Part shown: piece by piece, positions 42,928 through 53,371 of the stretch
Layout of the letters: each line of letters begins with the position of its first letter
How positions within the stretch are numbered: the first letter of the stretch is position 1
Source of the DNA: Pelagicoccus enzymogenes
Lineage (GTDB): Bacteria > Verrucomicrobiota > Verrucomicrobiia > Opitutales > Opitutaceae
Length of the DNA: 64,000 nt
NCBI RefSeq assembly: GCF_014803405.1
Contig: NZ_JACYFG010000036.1
Location: 248,001 to 312,000 of the forward strand
Direction of reading: 5' to 3'
Notes under the pieces: model-generated
Told to the model about the DNA's origin: nothing
Seen by the model: only the letters and a program-made list of their open reading frames with translations
The model's database searches: none
Position numbers and translations under genes: made by a program

Positions 42928-45060
42928 TCAACCCTTTTTCTGGCCCAGTCGCCCGACCTCGCAAGATCCCGTTGAAAGCGCCTTGCCGAACATCACTCGA
43001 CTCAGGGCCATGTCAATGGTCGCGCTCAAAGAGGCCTTCTTGAGCGGCTTGGTCAAATACGCGTCCATCCCAGCCGCAAAGCAGAGTTCACGATCTCCCT
43101 GCATGGCATTGGCGGTCAAAGCGACTATCGGGGTCCTAGGCGCCTCCCCGCCGGACTTAGCCTCCCGTTCCCTGAACCTTCGAGCAAACTCGTAACCGTC
43201 CATACGCGGCATTTGGCAATCGAGCAGGATCAGGTCGAAGGCCTGTCTTTCGCAAATCTCCATCGCCTCCACCCCATCGATCGCCAGCTGGCAATCATGC
43301 CCAAATCTCTTGACTAAATGCTGGGCAAGCCGGCGATTGACCGGATTGTCTTCCACCACCAACACCTGAGCTCGAGGCCTCCCCGCGCCATCTCCAGCTT
43401 CCGACACCTGAGGTTCTCCGGAGCAGGCTGGCGAGGTTTCACTTCTCCACAAGGCCCTCTCCACGCTCCGACCAAACTGGCTCGGGCGAATAGGCAGGTA
43501 AACATGGTGGTGTCGCTCAAGGTCGGACTTCGTCAACTTTACTCCGTGACTCGGATAGACGGAAATCCAGGCTTGGGTGGGCAGCTTGCGTCCTCTCAAA
43601 TCCGTAGCAAAACCAGCTTCGCAAACCACCAGATCCACTCCGGTCGAACAATTCCTCAAAAGCGCTTCGAAGAGCTCCTCGCTTGGAGGAGACAAACTTA
43701 CGATATTGCGACAGGCTAATTCCCGCTCCACTTGGCGCGCAGCAGTCTTGTTTTTCAAATAGACCAATGCCACCTGCTCTCGCGGCGCTTTCAGGGGAGG
43801 ATATAAGTCTTTGGAGCAATCAGAGCGATTCGCCTTGATGGTAAACCAAAAAGTCGAACCTCGTCCCACTTCGCTTTCCACCCCAATTTCGCCTCCCAAT
43901 GCCGTCGCCAACTGAGAGCAAATAGCCAAGCCCAGCCCCGTACCGCCAAAGCGTCGCGTCGTAGACGAGTCGGCCTGCATGAACGGCTGAAACAGCCTCG
44001 CTCGAGCGTCTTCGGGAATGCCAATCCCCGTGTCCTCTATCTCAAAGCGAAGCCGATCTCCATCGCTTGCCCGATCCCAGCTCACCCTCACGCGCACGCT
44101 TCCCTTCTCCGTGAACTTGACCGCGTTGCCTAAAAGGTTGGCCAATACCTGACGAAGACGACCGCTATCCGATTCGATCGCTAGCGGGACCGCCGGATCG
44201 ATGTCGCAAACCACCTCCAGACCCGACTCATGGGCCGTTTCCAGCATCAGCGTCAAAACCGATTCCACCAATTCGCGAATTTCGAAGCGGGACTTCTCAA
44301 GTTCGAACTTGCCCGCTTCCAATCTCGAGAAGTCCAAAATGTCGTTGAGGATCAACAGCAAGGCCTCTGCGCTTTGGTTTGCTGTGCTCAACAATTCCGT
44401 CTGTTCCGCGTCTAGCGTAGAGTCCCCCAAAAGCGTCATCATACCGATCACCCCGTTGAGCGGTGTCCTGATTTCGTGGCTCATCACCGCCAGGAACTCC
44501 GACTTCGCTCGAGCCGCCTGCAAGCCCGCATCCCTCGCTTTCTCTAAATTCTGGTTGGAGAGCTTCAAAGCCGCGGTCGTCTCCTCCAGCGCTCGTTTCT
44601 GAGCCTCCAAGTGCTCGACTTTCTCCCCAAGCAACTCGCTCTGCAAGCGCACCAAAGTGTTGGCCCGCAGCAATCCGACATAGCGACCATCCTGATCCGT
44701 CACCACAACATCTTGCCAGTACATGCGCTCTTCCCGAGCAAAGGCTCTCAGCAAAATGGCTTCCAAGCGCTCCCCCATCACTACCGTCAGGCTTCCCTCC
44801 TCCAAAAAGTCCCTGACTCGCGAACGGGTGTGCAGCGCGAAACCGAACTGCGAACCTAGCAACGCTCCAATGCGCGAACGGCTGCAAACGCCCAGCACCT
44901 CGCCCTCGCTCACTACCGCCGCATAGCGACAGTCCAGCTTCTGAAAAAACTCAGATGCCTCCGACAAAAGCGTGTCCCCATCGAGAAACGCTTGCTCTAC
45001 CATCAACTTGTAGAGCTCGAACTCCCGGCTAGCGGGCGACAACATTGGATCGAAATTCAT
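42928..45060 (-). CDS. hybrid histidine kinase with N-terminal CBS-like domain and C-terminal receiver
   Basis: A 710-residue soluble kinase. Residues about 1-145 look like a CBS-domain pair (YAAVVSEGEVLGVCSRSRIG and DVVVTDQDGRYVGLLRANTL), then a coiled coil (150-185). The dimerisation helix has SHEIRTPLNGVIG with phospho-acceptor His195, and the ATPase domain includes LANLLGNAVKFTEKG, DTGIGIPEDARARLF and FGGTGLGLAICSQLATAL. Residues about 440-550 look like a degenerate receiver (VALVYLKNKTAARQVERELA) without a clear acceptor Asp. A true receiver follows (VLVVEDNPVNRRLAQHLVKR, LILLDCQMPRMDGYEF). There are no transmembrane segments, so the signal is intracellular. No partner regulator is adjacent. 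Confidence 0.9.
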   Translation of the reverse strand: MNFDPMLSPASREFELYKLMVEQAFLDGDTLLSEASEFFQKLDCRYAAVVSEGEVLGVCSRSRIGALLGSQFGFALHTRSRVRDFLEEGSLTVVMGERLEAILLRAFAREERMYWQDVVVTDQDGRYVGLLRANTLVRLQSELLGEKVEHLEAQKRALEETTAALKLSNQNLEKARDAGLQAARAKSEFLAVMSHEIRTPLNGVIGMMTLLGDSTLDAEQTELLSTANQSAEALLLILNDILDFSRLEAGKFELEKSRFEIRELVESVLTLMLETAHESGLEVVCDIDPAVPLAIESDSGRLRQVLANLLGNAVKFTEKGSVRVRVSWDRASDGDRLRFEIEDTGIGIPEDARARLFQPFMQADSSTTRRFGGTGLGLAICSQLATALGGEIGVESEVGRGSTFWFTIKANRSDCSKDLYPPLKAPREQVALVYLKNKTAARQVERELACRNIVSLSPPSEELFEALLRNCSTGVDLVVCEAGFATDLRGRKLPTQAWISVYPSHGVKLTKSDLERHHHVYLPIRPSQFGRSVERALWRSETSPACSGEPQVSEAGDGAGRPRAQVLVVEDNPVNRRLAQHLVKRFGHDCQLAIDGVEAMEICERQAFDLILLDCQMPRMDGYEFARRFREREAKSGGEAPRTPIVALTANAMQGDRELCFAAGMDAYLTKPLKKASLSATIDMALSRVMFGKALSTGSCEVGRLGQKKG

Positions 45061-45221
45061 CGCTTACAAAATCGACGTTTTTACAAACAAAGCCAACCTA
45101 ACTGCGTTACAGTAAAGCCACAATCACGCGCCGAAAGAGTCCCGACTTCGACCTGACACTGTGAATAACTCCTAAAACCTTTCCCTTTCCACGCTCCGAT
45201 TTTCACGCTTCACTCCGTCGC

Positions 45222-48200
45222 ATGTCCAATCCCGCCGAAGGCCCCTTCGTCCATCTACACAACCACACCCACTACTCTCTCCTAGACGGTTGCGCCAAGC
45301 CGATGCGCGCCGCCCAACGTTGCTTGGAGCTCGGCATGCCGGCCCTCGCCATGACGGACCACGGTAATCTCTTCGGGGCCATCGACTTCTACCGCTCCTG
45401 CAAAAAGGTCGGCATCAAGCCGCTCATCGGCTGCGAGCTCTACTACGTCAACGACCACAAGCAGTCCGAGCGCCCCAAACGCGAACGCAAGCGCACCGAC
45501 GACATCGGCGACATCCCCGAAGACTACATCCCGCCCAAGGAGGATTTCCCGAAATACCAAATCCACCACAAGGGCGTCATCGCAAAGGACTTCGAAGGCT
45601 ACCAAAACCTTTGCAAGCTCGTCTCCGACGCCCACGTCAACGGCGTCTACTACAAGCCGCGAGCCGACATCGACACCCTCGCCAAATACTCCAAGGGCCT
45701 CATCGGCCTCTCCGGCTGCATCAACGGCGTGGCTGCTCAGTATTTGATTTACGGGGACGAGGAAAACGCCCGTAAGGCCACCGCTACCTTCGTCGACATC
45801 TTCGGCAAGGAAAACTACTTCATCGAGATCCAGGACCACGGCATGCCGGTCCAGCGCCGCATCATCCCCGGCCTGCTCAAGCTCGCCAAGGAGTTCGACC
45901 TGAAGGTCATCTGCGCCAACGACTCCCACTACGTCTACAAGGAGGACGCCCTGCCGCACGACGCCCTTCTCTGTATCCAGACAGGCAAGATCATCTCCGA
46001 CGAAAACCGCATGAAGTATCCCTCCCAGGAGTTCTACCTCAAGAGCCGCCAGGAGATGTACGAGATTTTCAAGGAAGTCCCCGAGTCGCTCGACAACACC
46101 GTGCACGTCGCCGAGATGGTCGACCTCGAGATCAAGTTCGGCGAGGACCACTACCCGATTTTTGAATGTCCTCCAGAACTTGGATACAAGGACGACCACG
46201 CCGCCTTCGACCGAATCCTCGACATCTACGAGTTCGAAAAAACCAAGGTCAACAAGCAGAACGGCGACGACACCGTCTGCAAGCTCACCGTAGAGGAGCG
46301 GACCAAGCATAAGAAAAACGGCTTCGTCCTGCTCGACCTCTGCAAGAAGGGCCTCAAGGAACGCTACGGAGTCGACTACGACAATCGCTCCGCCTACGTG
46401 CCCAAGGAAGGCCAACGCGAAGACTTCGCCGAATTCGTCTGCGGCCAAATGGACTTCCAGCTGGCCATCATCACCGGCACCGGCTTCGTCGACTACTTCC
46501 TCATCGTATGGGACTTCATCAACTACGCCCGCAGCCAAGGCATCCCCGTCGGCCCGGGCCGTGGATCGGGCGCGGGCTGTATCATCGCCTATGTATTGAA
46601 AATCACTGACATCGATCCGCTGCGCTTCGGTTTGCTCTTCGAGCGAATGCTCAACCTTGAGCGCGTTTCCCCGCCGGACTTCGATATCGACTTCTGCATG
46701 CGCCGCCGCGACGTAGTGGTAAATTACGTACGCGAAAAATACGGTCATGACTCCGTGGCCAACATCATCACCTTCGGTACCTTCGGAGCCAAGATGATCG
46801 TGCGCGACCTCGCTCGCGTAAACAACCTGCAGTTCGCCGAGGCCGACAAGATCGCCAAGATGATCCCGGACGAGCTTAACATCTCGCTCGACGACTCCGT
46901 CGAAAAGTCCTCCGACCTGCGCAACGAAATCGCCGTCAACCCAGTCGCCAAGAAGATCGTCGAGCACGGAAAGGTCATCGAAGGCATGGTGCGCAACACC
47001 GGCAAGCACGCTTGCGGCATCATCATCGGCGACCAACCGATCTCCAATCTCGTCCCCGTCACCCTGCAGGAAGGCGACCTCACCACCCAGTACCCGAAGG
47101 GCCCGTCCGAAGACCTCGGCTTGCTCAAGATGGACTTCTTGGGCCTCAAGACGCTTACCGTCATTTCCGACGCCCAAGACAACATCCAGCGCACCCGTAA
47201 CCTGCCGGACTTCGACATCGAAAAGGTTTCCCTGGAAGACCCCAAAACCTACGACCTACTCAACGCCGGCAACACCGTCGGCGTCTTCCAGCTCGAGTCG
47301 GGCGGCATGCAAAACCTCTGCAAGCAGATCGGCCTCTCCGTCTTCGAGGAAATTATCGCGTTGATCGCCCTGTACCGACCAGGGCCGATGCAGTTCATTC
47401 CGCAGTTCATCGAAGGCAAGCGCGACCCCAAGAAGATCCAAATCCCCCACCCCCTTCTCGAGGAACTCGTATCCGAAACCTACGGCGTCCTCGTCTACCA
47501 GGAGCAGGTAATGGAATCCGCCCGTATCATCGCCGGCTACACGCTGGGCGGAGCGGACATGCTTCGCCGCGCCATGGGCAAGAAGATCGCTTCCGTCATG
47601 GAGGCCCAAAAGCAGATCTTCGTCGACGGCGCCGCCGCCACCCACGGCATCAAGGAAAAGGAAGCCCTCAACATCTTCGCCATCCTGGAGAAGTTCGCCC
47701 AGTACGGCTTCAACAAGTCGCACTCCGCCGCCTACGCGATGCTCTCCTACCGCACCGCGTTCCTCAAGGCCAACTACCCGGTCGAGTTCATGGCCGCCCT
47801 GCTCTCGGCCGAATTGGGCAACGCCGACAAGGTTTCCCACTTCATCGACGAGGCCAACAGCATGGGCATCCGCGTCCTCTCGCCGGATATCAACAAGTCC
47901 AACGAAATGTTCACTCCGGTGGTCGACAGCGAAGAGGACAAAGCCGAAGGCAAGCTCGGCTCCATCCTCTTCGGAATGGGCGCCGTCAAAGGCGTGGGCG
48001 ACTCCGCAGCCAAAACCATCATCGCCGAGCGCGACGCCAATGGCCCCTACGAAGGTCTAGACGACTTGCTCGAACGCGTAGATACCAAAGCCGTTAACAA
48101 GCGCGTCCTAGAAAACTTGATCAAGACCGGCGCCTTCGACTTCACCGGAGAACCCCGCGGCTCCCTCTTCCACAGACTGGAGGGAGCCATGAACCAAGCG

Positions 48201-49004
48201 GCAGAGGCCCAACGCGACAAGGAACGCGGCCAGGAATCCTTCTTCGACATGATCGTGGAAGAGCCCAAGGAGAAGGACGCTCCCCCGCAGTGGGACCTCA
48301 GCAAGCAATTCTCGAAAAGCGAAATGCTTCGCTACGAGAAGGAACTGCTTGGCTTCTACGTTTCCGGGCATCCACTCGATGAATACAAAGGCCTCGCCGA
48401 AGCCCTCACCAATTTCGACCTGGAGAAGGTCGACAACCTCGGCGACAAGGTCGAGTTCCAAGCCTGCGGCGTCGCTGGCGGCGTGGTCAAAAAACTATCC
48501 CGCAAGGACAACCGTCCGTGGGCCTTCTTCAACCTCGGTACTCGCAAGACCTCTCTCACCGTCAATTGCTACGCCGACGCCTTCGAGGAATACGGACACA
48601 ACCTCGAGAACGACAAGCTGGTCGTCATCAAGGGTACCGTCATCCGCCGCGATGGCGAAGTCCGCCTCAACGTACTCGAAGTCCATCCGCTCGACGCCTT
48701 TATGCCTGGCCAGATCAAGCACATCACCTGGGTCCTCGATCCCGACAAGGACACCGACAGTTTCCTCTACAAGCTACGCGAAGTGCTCGACCGCACCCGC
48801 GGCTCCACCCCCAGCGATATCGCCTTCCGTATCTCCGAGAGTTGCATCACATCCGCAGCGACCGCCAGTTCTCTCGGCTGGCGGGTGAACACCAAGGAAT
48901 GGACCGAACTCCGAAAGCACAAAGCCGTCGTCGGCTGCATCGTGGAAACCGAGCCGGTCAAAGTGAAGCAACGCGAACGCCGCTGGGCGCCCAAAGCGAG
49001 CTAA
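45222..49004 (+). CDS. dnaE: DNA polymerase III alpha subunit
   Basis: The 1260-residue replicative polymerase, DnaE1 type by length. The PHP domain opens with [20 protein letters not shown] and [13 protein letters not shown]. The polymerase core has [20 protein letters not shown], the catalytic aspartates Asp488/Asp490 in [18 protein letters not shown], and [16 protein letters not shown] with the third Asp. [31 protein letters not shown] and [19 protein letters not shown] are all typical. An HhH region ([12 protein letters not shown]) and OB-fold region (about 1070-1170) follow. It has a distinctive insertion in the PHP region ([20 protein letters not shown]). It is monocistronic. Confidence 0.97.
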   Translation: MSNPAEGPFVHLHNHTHYSLLDGCAKPMRAAQRCLELGMPALAMTDHGNLFGAIDFYRSCKKVGIKPLIGCELYYVNDHKQSERPKRERKRTDDIGDIPEDYIPPKEDFPKYQIHHKGVIAKDFEGYQNLCKLVSDAHVNGVYYKPRADIDTLAKYSKGLIGLSGCINGVAAQYLIYGDEENARKATATFVDIFGKENYFIEIQDHGMPVQRRIIPGLLKLAKEFDLKVICANDSHYVYKEDALPHDALLCIQTGKIISDENRMKYPSQEFYLKSRQEMYEIFKEVPESLDNTVHVAEMVDLEIKFGEDHYPIFECPPELGYKDDHAAFDRILDIYEFEKTKVNKQNGDDTVCKLTVEERTKHKKNGFVLLDLCKKGLKERYGVDYDNRSAYVPKEGQREDFAEFVCGQMDFQLAIITGTGFVDYFLIVWDFINYARSQGIPVGPGRGSGAGCIIAYVLKITDIDPLRFGLLFERMLNLERVSPPDFDIDFCMRRRDVVVNYVREKYGHDSVANIITFGTFGAKMIVRDLARVNNLQFAEADKIAKMIPDELNISLDDSVEKSSDLRNEIAVNPVAKKIVEHGKVIEGMVRNTGKHACGIIIGDQPISNLVPVTLQEGDLTTQYPKGPSEDLGLLKMDFLGLKTLTVISDAQDNIQRTRNLPDFDIEKVSLEDPKTYDLLNAGNTVGVFQLESGGMQNLCKQIGLSVFEEIIALIALYRPGPMQFIPQFIEGKRDPKKIQIPHPLLEELVSETYGVLVYQEQVMESARIIAGYTLGGADMLRRAMGKKIASVMEAQKQIFVDGAAATHGIKEKEALNIFAILEKFAQYGFNKSHSAAYAMLSYRTAFLKANYPVEFMAALLSAELGNADKVSHFIDEANSMGIRVLSPDINKSNEMFTPVVDSEEDKAEGKLGSILFGMGAVKGVGDSAAKTIIAERDANGPYEGLDDLLERVDTKAVNKRVLENLIKTGAFDFTGEPRGSLFHRLEGAMNQAAEAQRDKERGQESFFDMIVEEPKEKDAPPQWDLSKQFSKSEMLRYEKELLGFYVSGHPLDEYKGLAEALTNFDLEKVDNLGDKVEFQACGVAGGVVKKLSRKDNRPWAFFNLGTRKTSLTVNCYADAFEEYGHNLENDKLVVIKGTVIRRDGEVRLNVLEVHPLDAFMPGQIKHITWVLDPDKDTDSFLYKLREVLDRTRGSTPSDIAFRISESCITSAATASSLGWRVNTKEWTELRKHKAVVGCIVETEPVKVKQRERRWAPKAS

Positions 49005-49006
49005 AT

Positions 49007-49030
49007 GTAGGAGCGACCTTGGTCGCGACC
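49007..49030. repeat. REP-like palindrome, copy 2
   Basis: GTAGGAGCGACCTTGGTCGC, with GACC following, lies 2 bp after the dnaE stop. The core GAGCGACCTTGGTCGCGA (49011-49028) is identical to 40155-40172. It resembles the GTAGGAGCGA type of REP element known from pseudomonads (from memory) and may stabilise or end the dnaE transcript. Confidence 0.65.
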
Positions 49031-49108
49031 CCCTACCGCTGCTCCAATTAAAGCGCCGCTCTCCGTGGCGCGAAACCCGCTTACGGTAGGCCAAAAGATG
49101 TCTACCTT

Positions 49109-50224
49109 ATGAACCGACGCGACTGGATCAAATCCGCTTCGATCGCCGTGGGGGCTGCCTGCGTTTCCCAGAAAGCCTTCGCCCAAGATCGGACCTTTAC
49201 CCCTATTGCAAGCTCACACGGCTTCACCAACCTCTCTATCAACGAGAACCAGTTCGGTCCGTCCATCAAGGCGATATCCGCCATCCGTTCCTCGCTCGTC
49301 TACGCCAACGAGTACCCCTTGGAAGCTCAAGAAAAGCTCAAGAAGCTTATCGCCCAACGCGAAGACGTCGCCCCCTCCCAAGTCATTCTCGGCGCCGGTT
49401 CGTCCGACATCACCATGGGCGCCGCCGGAGCCTTCAGCTCTCCGGGGCAAAACATGGTCAGCTCGGATCCCTCGTTCCACCCGCTCATGTTGTGGGCCGA
49501 AAAGTTTGGCGTCGAACACGTCAAGGTCCCCTGGACCTCCGACTACCAAGTCGACCTCACGCGTATCGAAGAATCAATTACGGAAAAAACGAGCCTTGCT
49601 TACGTATGCAATCCGGAAAACCCGGTAGGTACGCTAGCCCAGTCCGGCGAGCTCTACGCCTTCTGCAAAAGCGTATCCGAAAAGTGCCCAGTGCTCGTCG
49701 ACGAGGCCTATATCGACTACGCTGGCGATGTCGACAAGCTCTCCATGATGCGTTGCGTGCGGGAGGGCCTGCCCGTCATCGTCTTGCGCACCTTCTCCAA
49801 GGCTTACGGCCTCGGCGGAATGCGTGTCGGCTACGCCGTCACCTCTCCGGAGCTCGCCGCTAAGATCTCACGCTACTACGTCACTGGCATCGGCTGCGGC
49901 TGCAGCCACACCTCTCTGGAAGCCGCTATCGCCGCCTACCAAGACCAAGAATGGCTCGCAGCCGTAAGACGCCGAACTGCGGAATCTCGCGACTACCTTT
50001 GCAAGTACTACGACTCCATCGGCCAATTCTACATCCCCTCCGTAACAACCTTCGTGCTAGCTCCCACCAAGCGAAACTCCCAGATGGTGGCGGACGCAAT
50101 TTTCGGCGCCTACAACTTAAAGATCAGTCCTCGCAAGTACTTCGGGCAAGACTACCTGCGAATCAGCATGGGCACGATGGAACAGATGAACAAATTAACC
50201 GATGCGCTTTCCTTCGTACTCTAA
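49109..50224 (+). CDS. Tat-exported HisC-like aminotransferase
   Basis: A 371-residue class I/II PLP-dependent aminotransferase similar to histidinol-phosphate aminotransferase. The PLP lysine is in TFSKAYGLGGMRVGYA, NPENPVGT contacts the cofactor, VDEAYIDYAG holds the cofactor Asp/Tyr pair, and DYLRISMGT supplies the substrate-carboxylate Arg. Unusually, the N-terminus MNRRDWIKSASIAVGAACVS is a twin-arginine signal (RRDWIK, hydrophobic stretch, then KAFAQ), so the folded enzyme should be exported. Its 3' end overlaps the next gene, an exported RidA-family protein, by 23 bp. The substrate is unknown. Confidence 0.88.
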   Translation: MNRRDWIKSASIAVGAACVSQKAFAQDRTFTPIASSHGFTNLSINENQFGPSIKAISAIRSSLVYANEYPLEAQEKLKKLIAQREDVAPSQVILGAGSSDITMGAAGAFSSPGQNMVSSDPSFHPLMLWAEKFGVEHVKVPWTSDYQVDLTRIEESITEKTSLAYVCNPENPVGTLAQSGELYAFCKSVSEKCPVLVDEAYIDYAGDVDKLSMMRCVREGLPVIVLRTFSKAYGLGGMRVGYAVTSPELAAKISRYYVTGIGCGCSHTSLEAAIAAYQDQEWLAAVRRRTAESRDYLCKYYDSIGQFYIPSVTTFVLAPTKRNSQMVADAIFGAYNLKISPRKYFGQDYLRISMGTMEQMNKLTDALSFVL

Positions 50225-50753
50225 GACATTCACACAAGCGCTATACGTATCTATTTTTTCGATACTGACAGCCACCCTTCTCCACTCGCAGAGTTCGCCC
50301 GGAGAACGACTGAAAGCGCTCGGAATTGAACTCCCTCCCGCCTCCAAGTCAGTCGCCAACTACCAGCCCGCGGTCCGATCCGGCAATCTCGTGTTTCTTG
50401 CAGGAGCCATCGCAAAAGGTCCTGACAATCAGTTCATCAAAGGCAAACTAGGCTACGACTTCTCGGTGGAAGACGGTTATCAGACCTCTCGCTTGGTGAG
50501 CATTGCCCTGCTCGCCGCCTTGAAAGCGGAAATCGGTGATCTCGACAAGGTGGAGCGAATCGTGCGGGTTGAAGGTTTCGTCAACTCTACCCCCGATTTC
50601 GAGCAGCAATCGTTAGTCATCAACGGCTGCTCGGACCTCCTCGTAGAAGTTTTCGGCGAAAAAGGCCGCCACTCGCGCATCGCCATCGGTGCCCAATCCC
50701 TCCCCTTCGGGGCCCCAGTGGAAATCTCCGCTATCATCCAAGTCAGAGACTGA
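50202..50753 (+). CDS. exported RidA/YjgF-family protein
   Basis: A 183-residue Rid-family protein (about residues 33-183) after an N-terminal signal (KTFTQALYVSIFSILTATLL). Family segments are RSGNLVFLAGAIAKGPDNQF, LLAALKAEIGDLDKVERIVR, VEGFVNSTPDF and the end HSRIAIGAQSLPFGAPVEIS. The arginine essential for imine hydrolysis in RidA (Arg105, in the segment ARLP of E. coli) is not present at this position, which reads AQSLP, so it belongs to one of the Rid subgroups lacking it. It overlaps the exported aminotransferase gene by 23 bp; the two are very probably made together and act outside the cytoplasm. Confidence 0.85.
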   Translation: MRFPSYSKTFTQALYVSIFSILTATLLHSQSSPGERLKALGIELPPASKSVANYQPAVRSGNLVFLAGAIAKGPDNQFIKGKLGYDFSVEDGYQTSRLVSIALLAALKAEIGDLDKVERIVRVEGFVNSTPDFEQQSLVINGCSDLLVEVFGEKGRHSRIAIGAQSLPFGAPVEISAIIQVRD

Positions 50754-50872
50754 AGCGACTCAAAGGCCGGCTTCTTGACACTATTTTCATTGAAATCACC
50801 GGTAATTAGCGATGTCCGTTCAAGAACTTCTACGGATAGACGATTCGTGAGTTGTCCCACCAACGGCTCTAA

Positions 50873-51412
50873 ATGCAAAAAATCCGGCCCAAATCCAAGC
50901 ACCGCGTCGTCGTCGTCGAAGATGATCGCACCTCCCGCAAGCTTATCACCCGCATCCTGGAACAAGCTGGCTACGACGTACTCGAATGCGGAGAAGGAAA
51001 AGACGCTCTGCACATCGCCGAAATGAATCCGCCGCGGGCCATGATAGTGGATGTCATGCTTCCTGATATGAAGGGGACCAAGATCGTCGAGGAGCTCACC
51101 TACAACAACGACTGTCGCTTCACGAAATACTTGTTCCTTACCGGAATCCTCGCCAACCGCGCCGCAAAACCAAACTACTTTTTCCAAATCGACGGGGCCC
51201 GCTACCGCGCCCTTTCCAAGCCCATTCGCAAAGGCCAGCTGCTACGTCATCTCGCTGATGCCGTGACCCATTCCATGGAGATGGAAGAGGCGGAGAGGCT
51301 GGAAAAGCAGAAGAAAGAATCGGCCATGCCTCGATCATCCAGCAACGCGGTTCGCAACGAAGACGATCTCATTGCCGACGATCAAGTCATCCTTTCAGAC
51401 GGCCTCAACTAG
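50873..51412 (+). CDS. single-domain response regulator
   Basis: A 179-residue protein with a receiver domain (about 10-135): VVVVEDDRTSRKLITRILEQ (acidic pair), MIVDVMLPDMKGTKIVEEL (phospho-acceptor Asp), FLTGIL (Thr) and ALSKPIRKGQLL (Lys). There is a small insertion before the Lys (ANRAAKPNYFFQIDGARYR). The last 45 residues are charged and low-complexity (MEEAERLEKQKKESAM), with no DNA-binding domain. It probably acts by protein contact. No kinase gene is adjacent; the closest are those at 42928 and 56608. A hairpin follows the stop. Confidence 0.87.
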   Translation: MQKIRPKSKHRVVVVEDDRTSRKLITRILEQAGYDVLECGEGKDALHIAEMNPPRAMIVDVMLPDMKGTKIVEELTYNNDCRFTKYLFLTGILANRAAKPNYFFQIDGARYRALSKPIRKGQLLRHLADAVTHSMEMEEAERLEKQKKESAMPRSSSNAVRNEDDLIADDQVILSDGLN

Positions 51413-51420
51413 GCCTCCCC

Positions 51421-51439
51421 AAAAAGAGTTACTCTTTTT
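51421..51439 (+). terminator. hairpin after response regulator gene
   Basis: AAAAAGAG and CTCTTTTT pair around TTA, 9 bp after the stop of the response regulator gene. The stem is AT-rich with a built-in T run, and it is symmetric, so it could work in both directions. The remaining bases to the helicase start at 51639 show no gene. Confidence 0.6.
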
Positions 51440-51638
51440 CCTAGGCGAAACCGCATCTTTGCGCTAACCCTCCGCACCTCAAACGCGTCTGCCTTCTGAT
51501 CGGCCGACGCATCGCTCCGGTAGAAACCAACTTTTGTCGCGGCGAAGCTTAACTCCGCCTAACAGGCCAAACGGAAGTCGCCAGATCGGAGCCAAGGTCA
51601 TCGAACCTCTGGCCGCGACCGCCACTACCGAACACTAT

Positions 51639-53036
51639 ATGCCATTCGCAAAACTCGGACTCCGTCCGGAAATCGCCGCTGCTGTCGCCGCCAAAGGCTA
51701 CACCGAGCCCTCCCCCATCCAGGCCAAAGCCATCCCTGCCATCCTCGAAGGACGCGACGTCCTCGGCGGAGCTCAAACCGGCACCGGAAAAACAGCCGCC
51801 TTCAGCTTGCCGCTCCTGCAGCGCCTCTCTGAGTCGAACTTCAAAAACAAGCGCCCGCGGGCCCTCATCCTCGCCCCCACCCGCGAGCTCGCAGCCCAAG
51901 TCCACCAAAGCATCCTCGACTACGGCCACGGCTTGAACCTGCACTCCGCCTGCTTCTTCGGCGGCGTAAACATCAACCCCCAGATTTCAAAGCTCCGCCG
52001 CGGGCTCGACATCATCGTCGCCACTCCCGGACGCTTGCTCGACCTCTGCCAGCGCGGCGAGGCCCAGCTCGGAGCCATCGAAACCCTCGTGCTCGACGAA
52101 GCCGACCGCATGCTCGACATGGGCTTCATCCATGACATCAAGAAGCTCCTCAAGCTGCTCCCCACAGAACGGCAAAACCTCTTCTTCTCCGCGACCTACG
52201 CCAAGGAAGTAAAGAAGCTAGCCGACACCATCCTGCGCAATCCCGTCGAAGTGGAAGTCGCCCCACGCAACTCCACTGCCGACCAAGTCGCCCAAGAAGC
52301 CTACTCCATTGGACAAAAGAACAAGCGCTCCGCCCTCTCCGCGCTAATCCAGGACGGCGATTGGCAACAAGTTCTCGTCTTCACCCGTACCAAGCACGGT
52401 GCCAACCGTCTCGCGAAACAGCTCAACTCCGACGGCATCACTGCCGCCGCCATCCACGGTAACAAAAGCCAAGGGGCCCGCGAACGCGCTCTCGAAGACT
52501 TCAAGACCAACTACATACGCGTCCTCGTCGCAACTGACATCGCCGCCCGCGGCATCGACATCGCCGACCTGCCGCATGTAGTTAATTTCGAACTACCGAA
52601 CGTTCCTGAAGACTACGTGCACCGCATCGGCCGCACAGGGCGAGCCGGCAAGAAAGGCAAGGCCATATCCCTCGTTTCCGCAGACGAAGAAGCTTACCTC
52701 GTATCCATCGAAAAACTGCTGAAGCGAGAGATCACTCTGCTCGAACTCAGCCCCCAAGGTGTTATCGGTCGCGAAGCGCGACGCATCGCCAACCCGCAAA
52801 AGCCGAAGAAGCAACAGCAAGTATCCAGAGGACCAAGACAGCAGGACGGTCGTCAGGAGGGCAAAGGCAGTAACCGGCCTCAACGTCGAAAATCTGGCAA
52901 GCCAGGACAAAATCCAAACGCTCAATCGGGCACCAAGCCAGCCAGCAATCCGAGCGCGAGCCCAGTCTCCACCACGGCCGGCGCCCCTTTGCGCAACCGT
53001 CGCAATCGCCGTCCGCCCAATCGCCCGAAGTTCTAG
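51639..53036 (+). CDS. DEAD-box ATP-dependent RNA helicase (RhlE-like)
   Basis: A 465-residue RNA helicase, starting [20 protein letters not shown]; a TTG 35 codons upstream is the only alternative. Motifs in order: the Q motif ([18 protein letters not shown]), Walker [79 protein letters not shown] and [11 protein letters not shown] basic, Gln/Pro/Arg-rich tail of about 100 residues follows ([20 protein letters not shown]), likely RNA-binding. The family is RhlE/CsdA-like and helps remodel rRNA or mRNA. Confidence 0.94.
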   Translation: MPFAKLGLRPEIAAAVAAKGYTEPSPIQAKAIPAILEGRDVLGGAQTGTGKTAAFSLPLLQRLSESNFKNKRPRALILAPTRELAAQVHQSILDYGHGLNLHSACFFGGVNINPQISKLRRGLDIIVATPGRLLDLCQRGEAQLGAIETLVLDEADRMLDMGFIHDIKKLLKLLPTERQNLFFSATYAKEVKKLADTILRNPVEVEVAPRNSTADQVAQEAYSIGQKNKRSALSALIQDGDWQQVLVFTRTKHGANRLAKQLNSDGITAAAIHGNKSQGARERALEDFKTNYIRVLVATDIAARGIDIADLPHVVNFELPNVPEDYVHRIGRTGRAGKKGKAISLVSADEEAYLVSIEKLLKREITLLELSPQGVIGREARRIANPQKPKKQQQVSRGPRQQDGRQEGKGSNRPQRRKSGKPGQNPNAQSGTKPASNPSASPVSTTAGAPLRNRRNRRPPNRPKF

Positions 53037-53100
53037 CGAGAAAGAGTCACTCTCATAGCCCTTGACCTTCTCCAAGTGCCCATCTATCAACTTGTTCGCT

Positions 53101-53262
53101 ATGAGTATCCTCGACATAATCCTCGCCATCTTCATCCCTCCCCTCGCCGTCTTCCTTAAAAAGGGGGCCGGGAAGGACCTTTTGATAAACATACTCCTTT
53201 GGGTTTTTCTTCTCGGGATCGGCGGCGTCATCCACGCCTTCCTCGTACTTTCGAAAAAATAA
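53101..53262 (+). CDS. YqaE/Pmp3-family small membrane protein
   Basis: A 53-residue hydrophobic protein from the ATG MSILDIILAIFIPPLAVFLK. Two helices with the family motif IPPLAVFLKKG between them and IGGVIHAFLVL at the end identify the UPF0057/Pmp3/YqaE family, whose members are linked to membrane potential or stress tolerance. An in-frame ATG 13 codons upstream (MTFSKCPSINLFA) is less likely. It stands alone and is followed by a strong terminator. Confidence 0.88.
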   Translation: MSILDIILAIFIPPLAVFLKKGAGKDLLINILLWVFLLGIGGVIHAFLVLSKK

Positions 53263-53288
53263 TTCCTGAAGCATCTCAGGGCACTATC

Positions 53289-53324
53289 AAACACGCACCG
53301 TTCCAAAGAGCTGTGCGTGTTTTT
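53289..53324 (+). terminator. rho-independent terminator after YqaE-family gene
   Basis: AAACACGCAC (53289-53298) and GTGCGTGTTT (53313-53322) are perfect inverted arms with a 14-nt loop, followed by further T bases. Confidence 0.85.
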
Positions 53325-53371
53325 GTATCCAAACAATTGCTCGAACCTGCGACCATCTCACTAAATACTCA

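Noticed and set aside
45282-47177. Open frame of 631 codons on the minus strand opposite dnaE
   Set aside because: Antisense shadow of a clear DNA polymerase III alpha gene; its Val/Asp/Leu-rich composition is typical of complement-frame translation.
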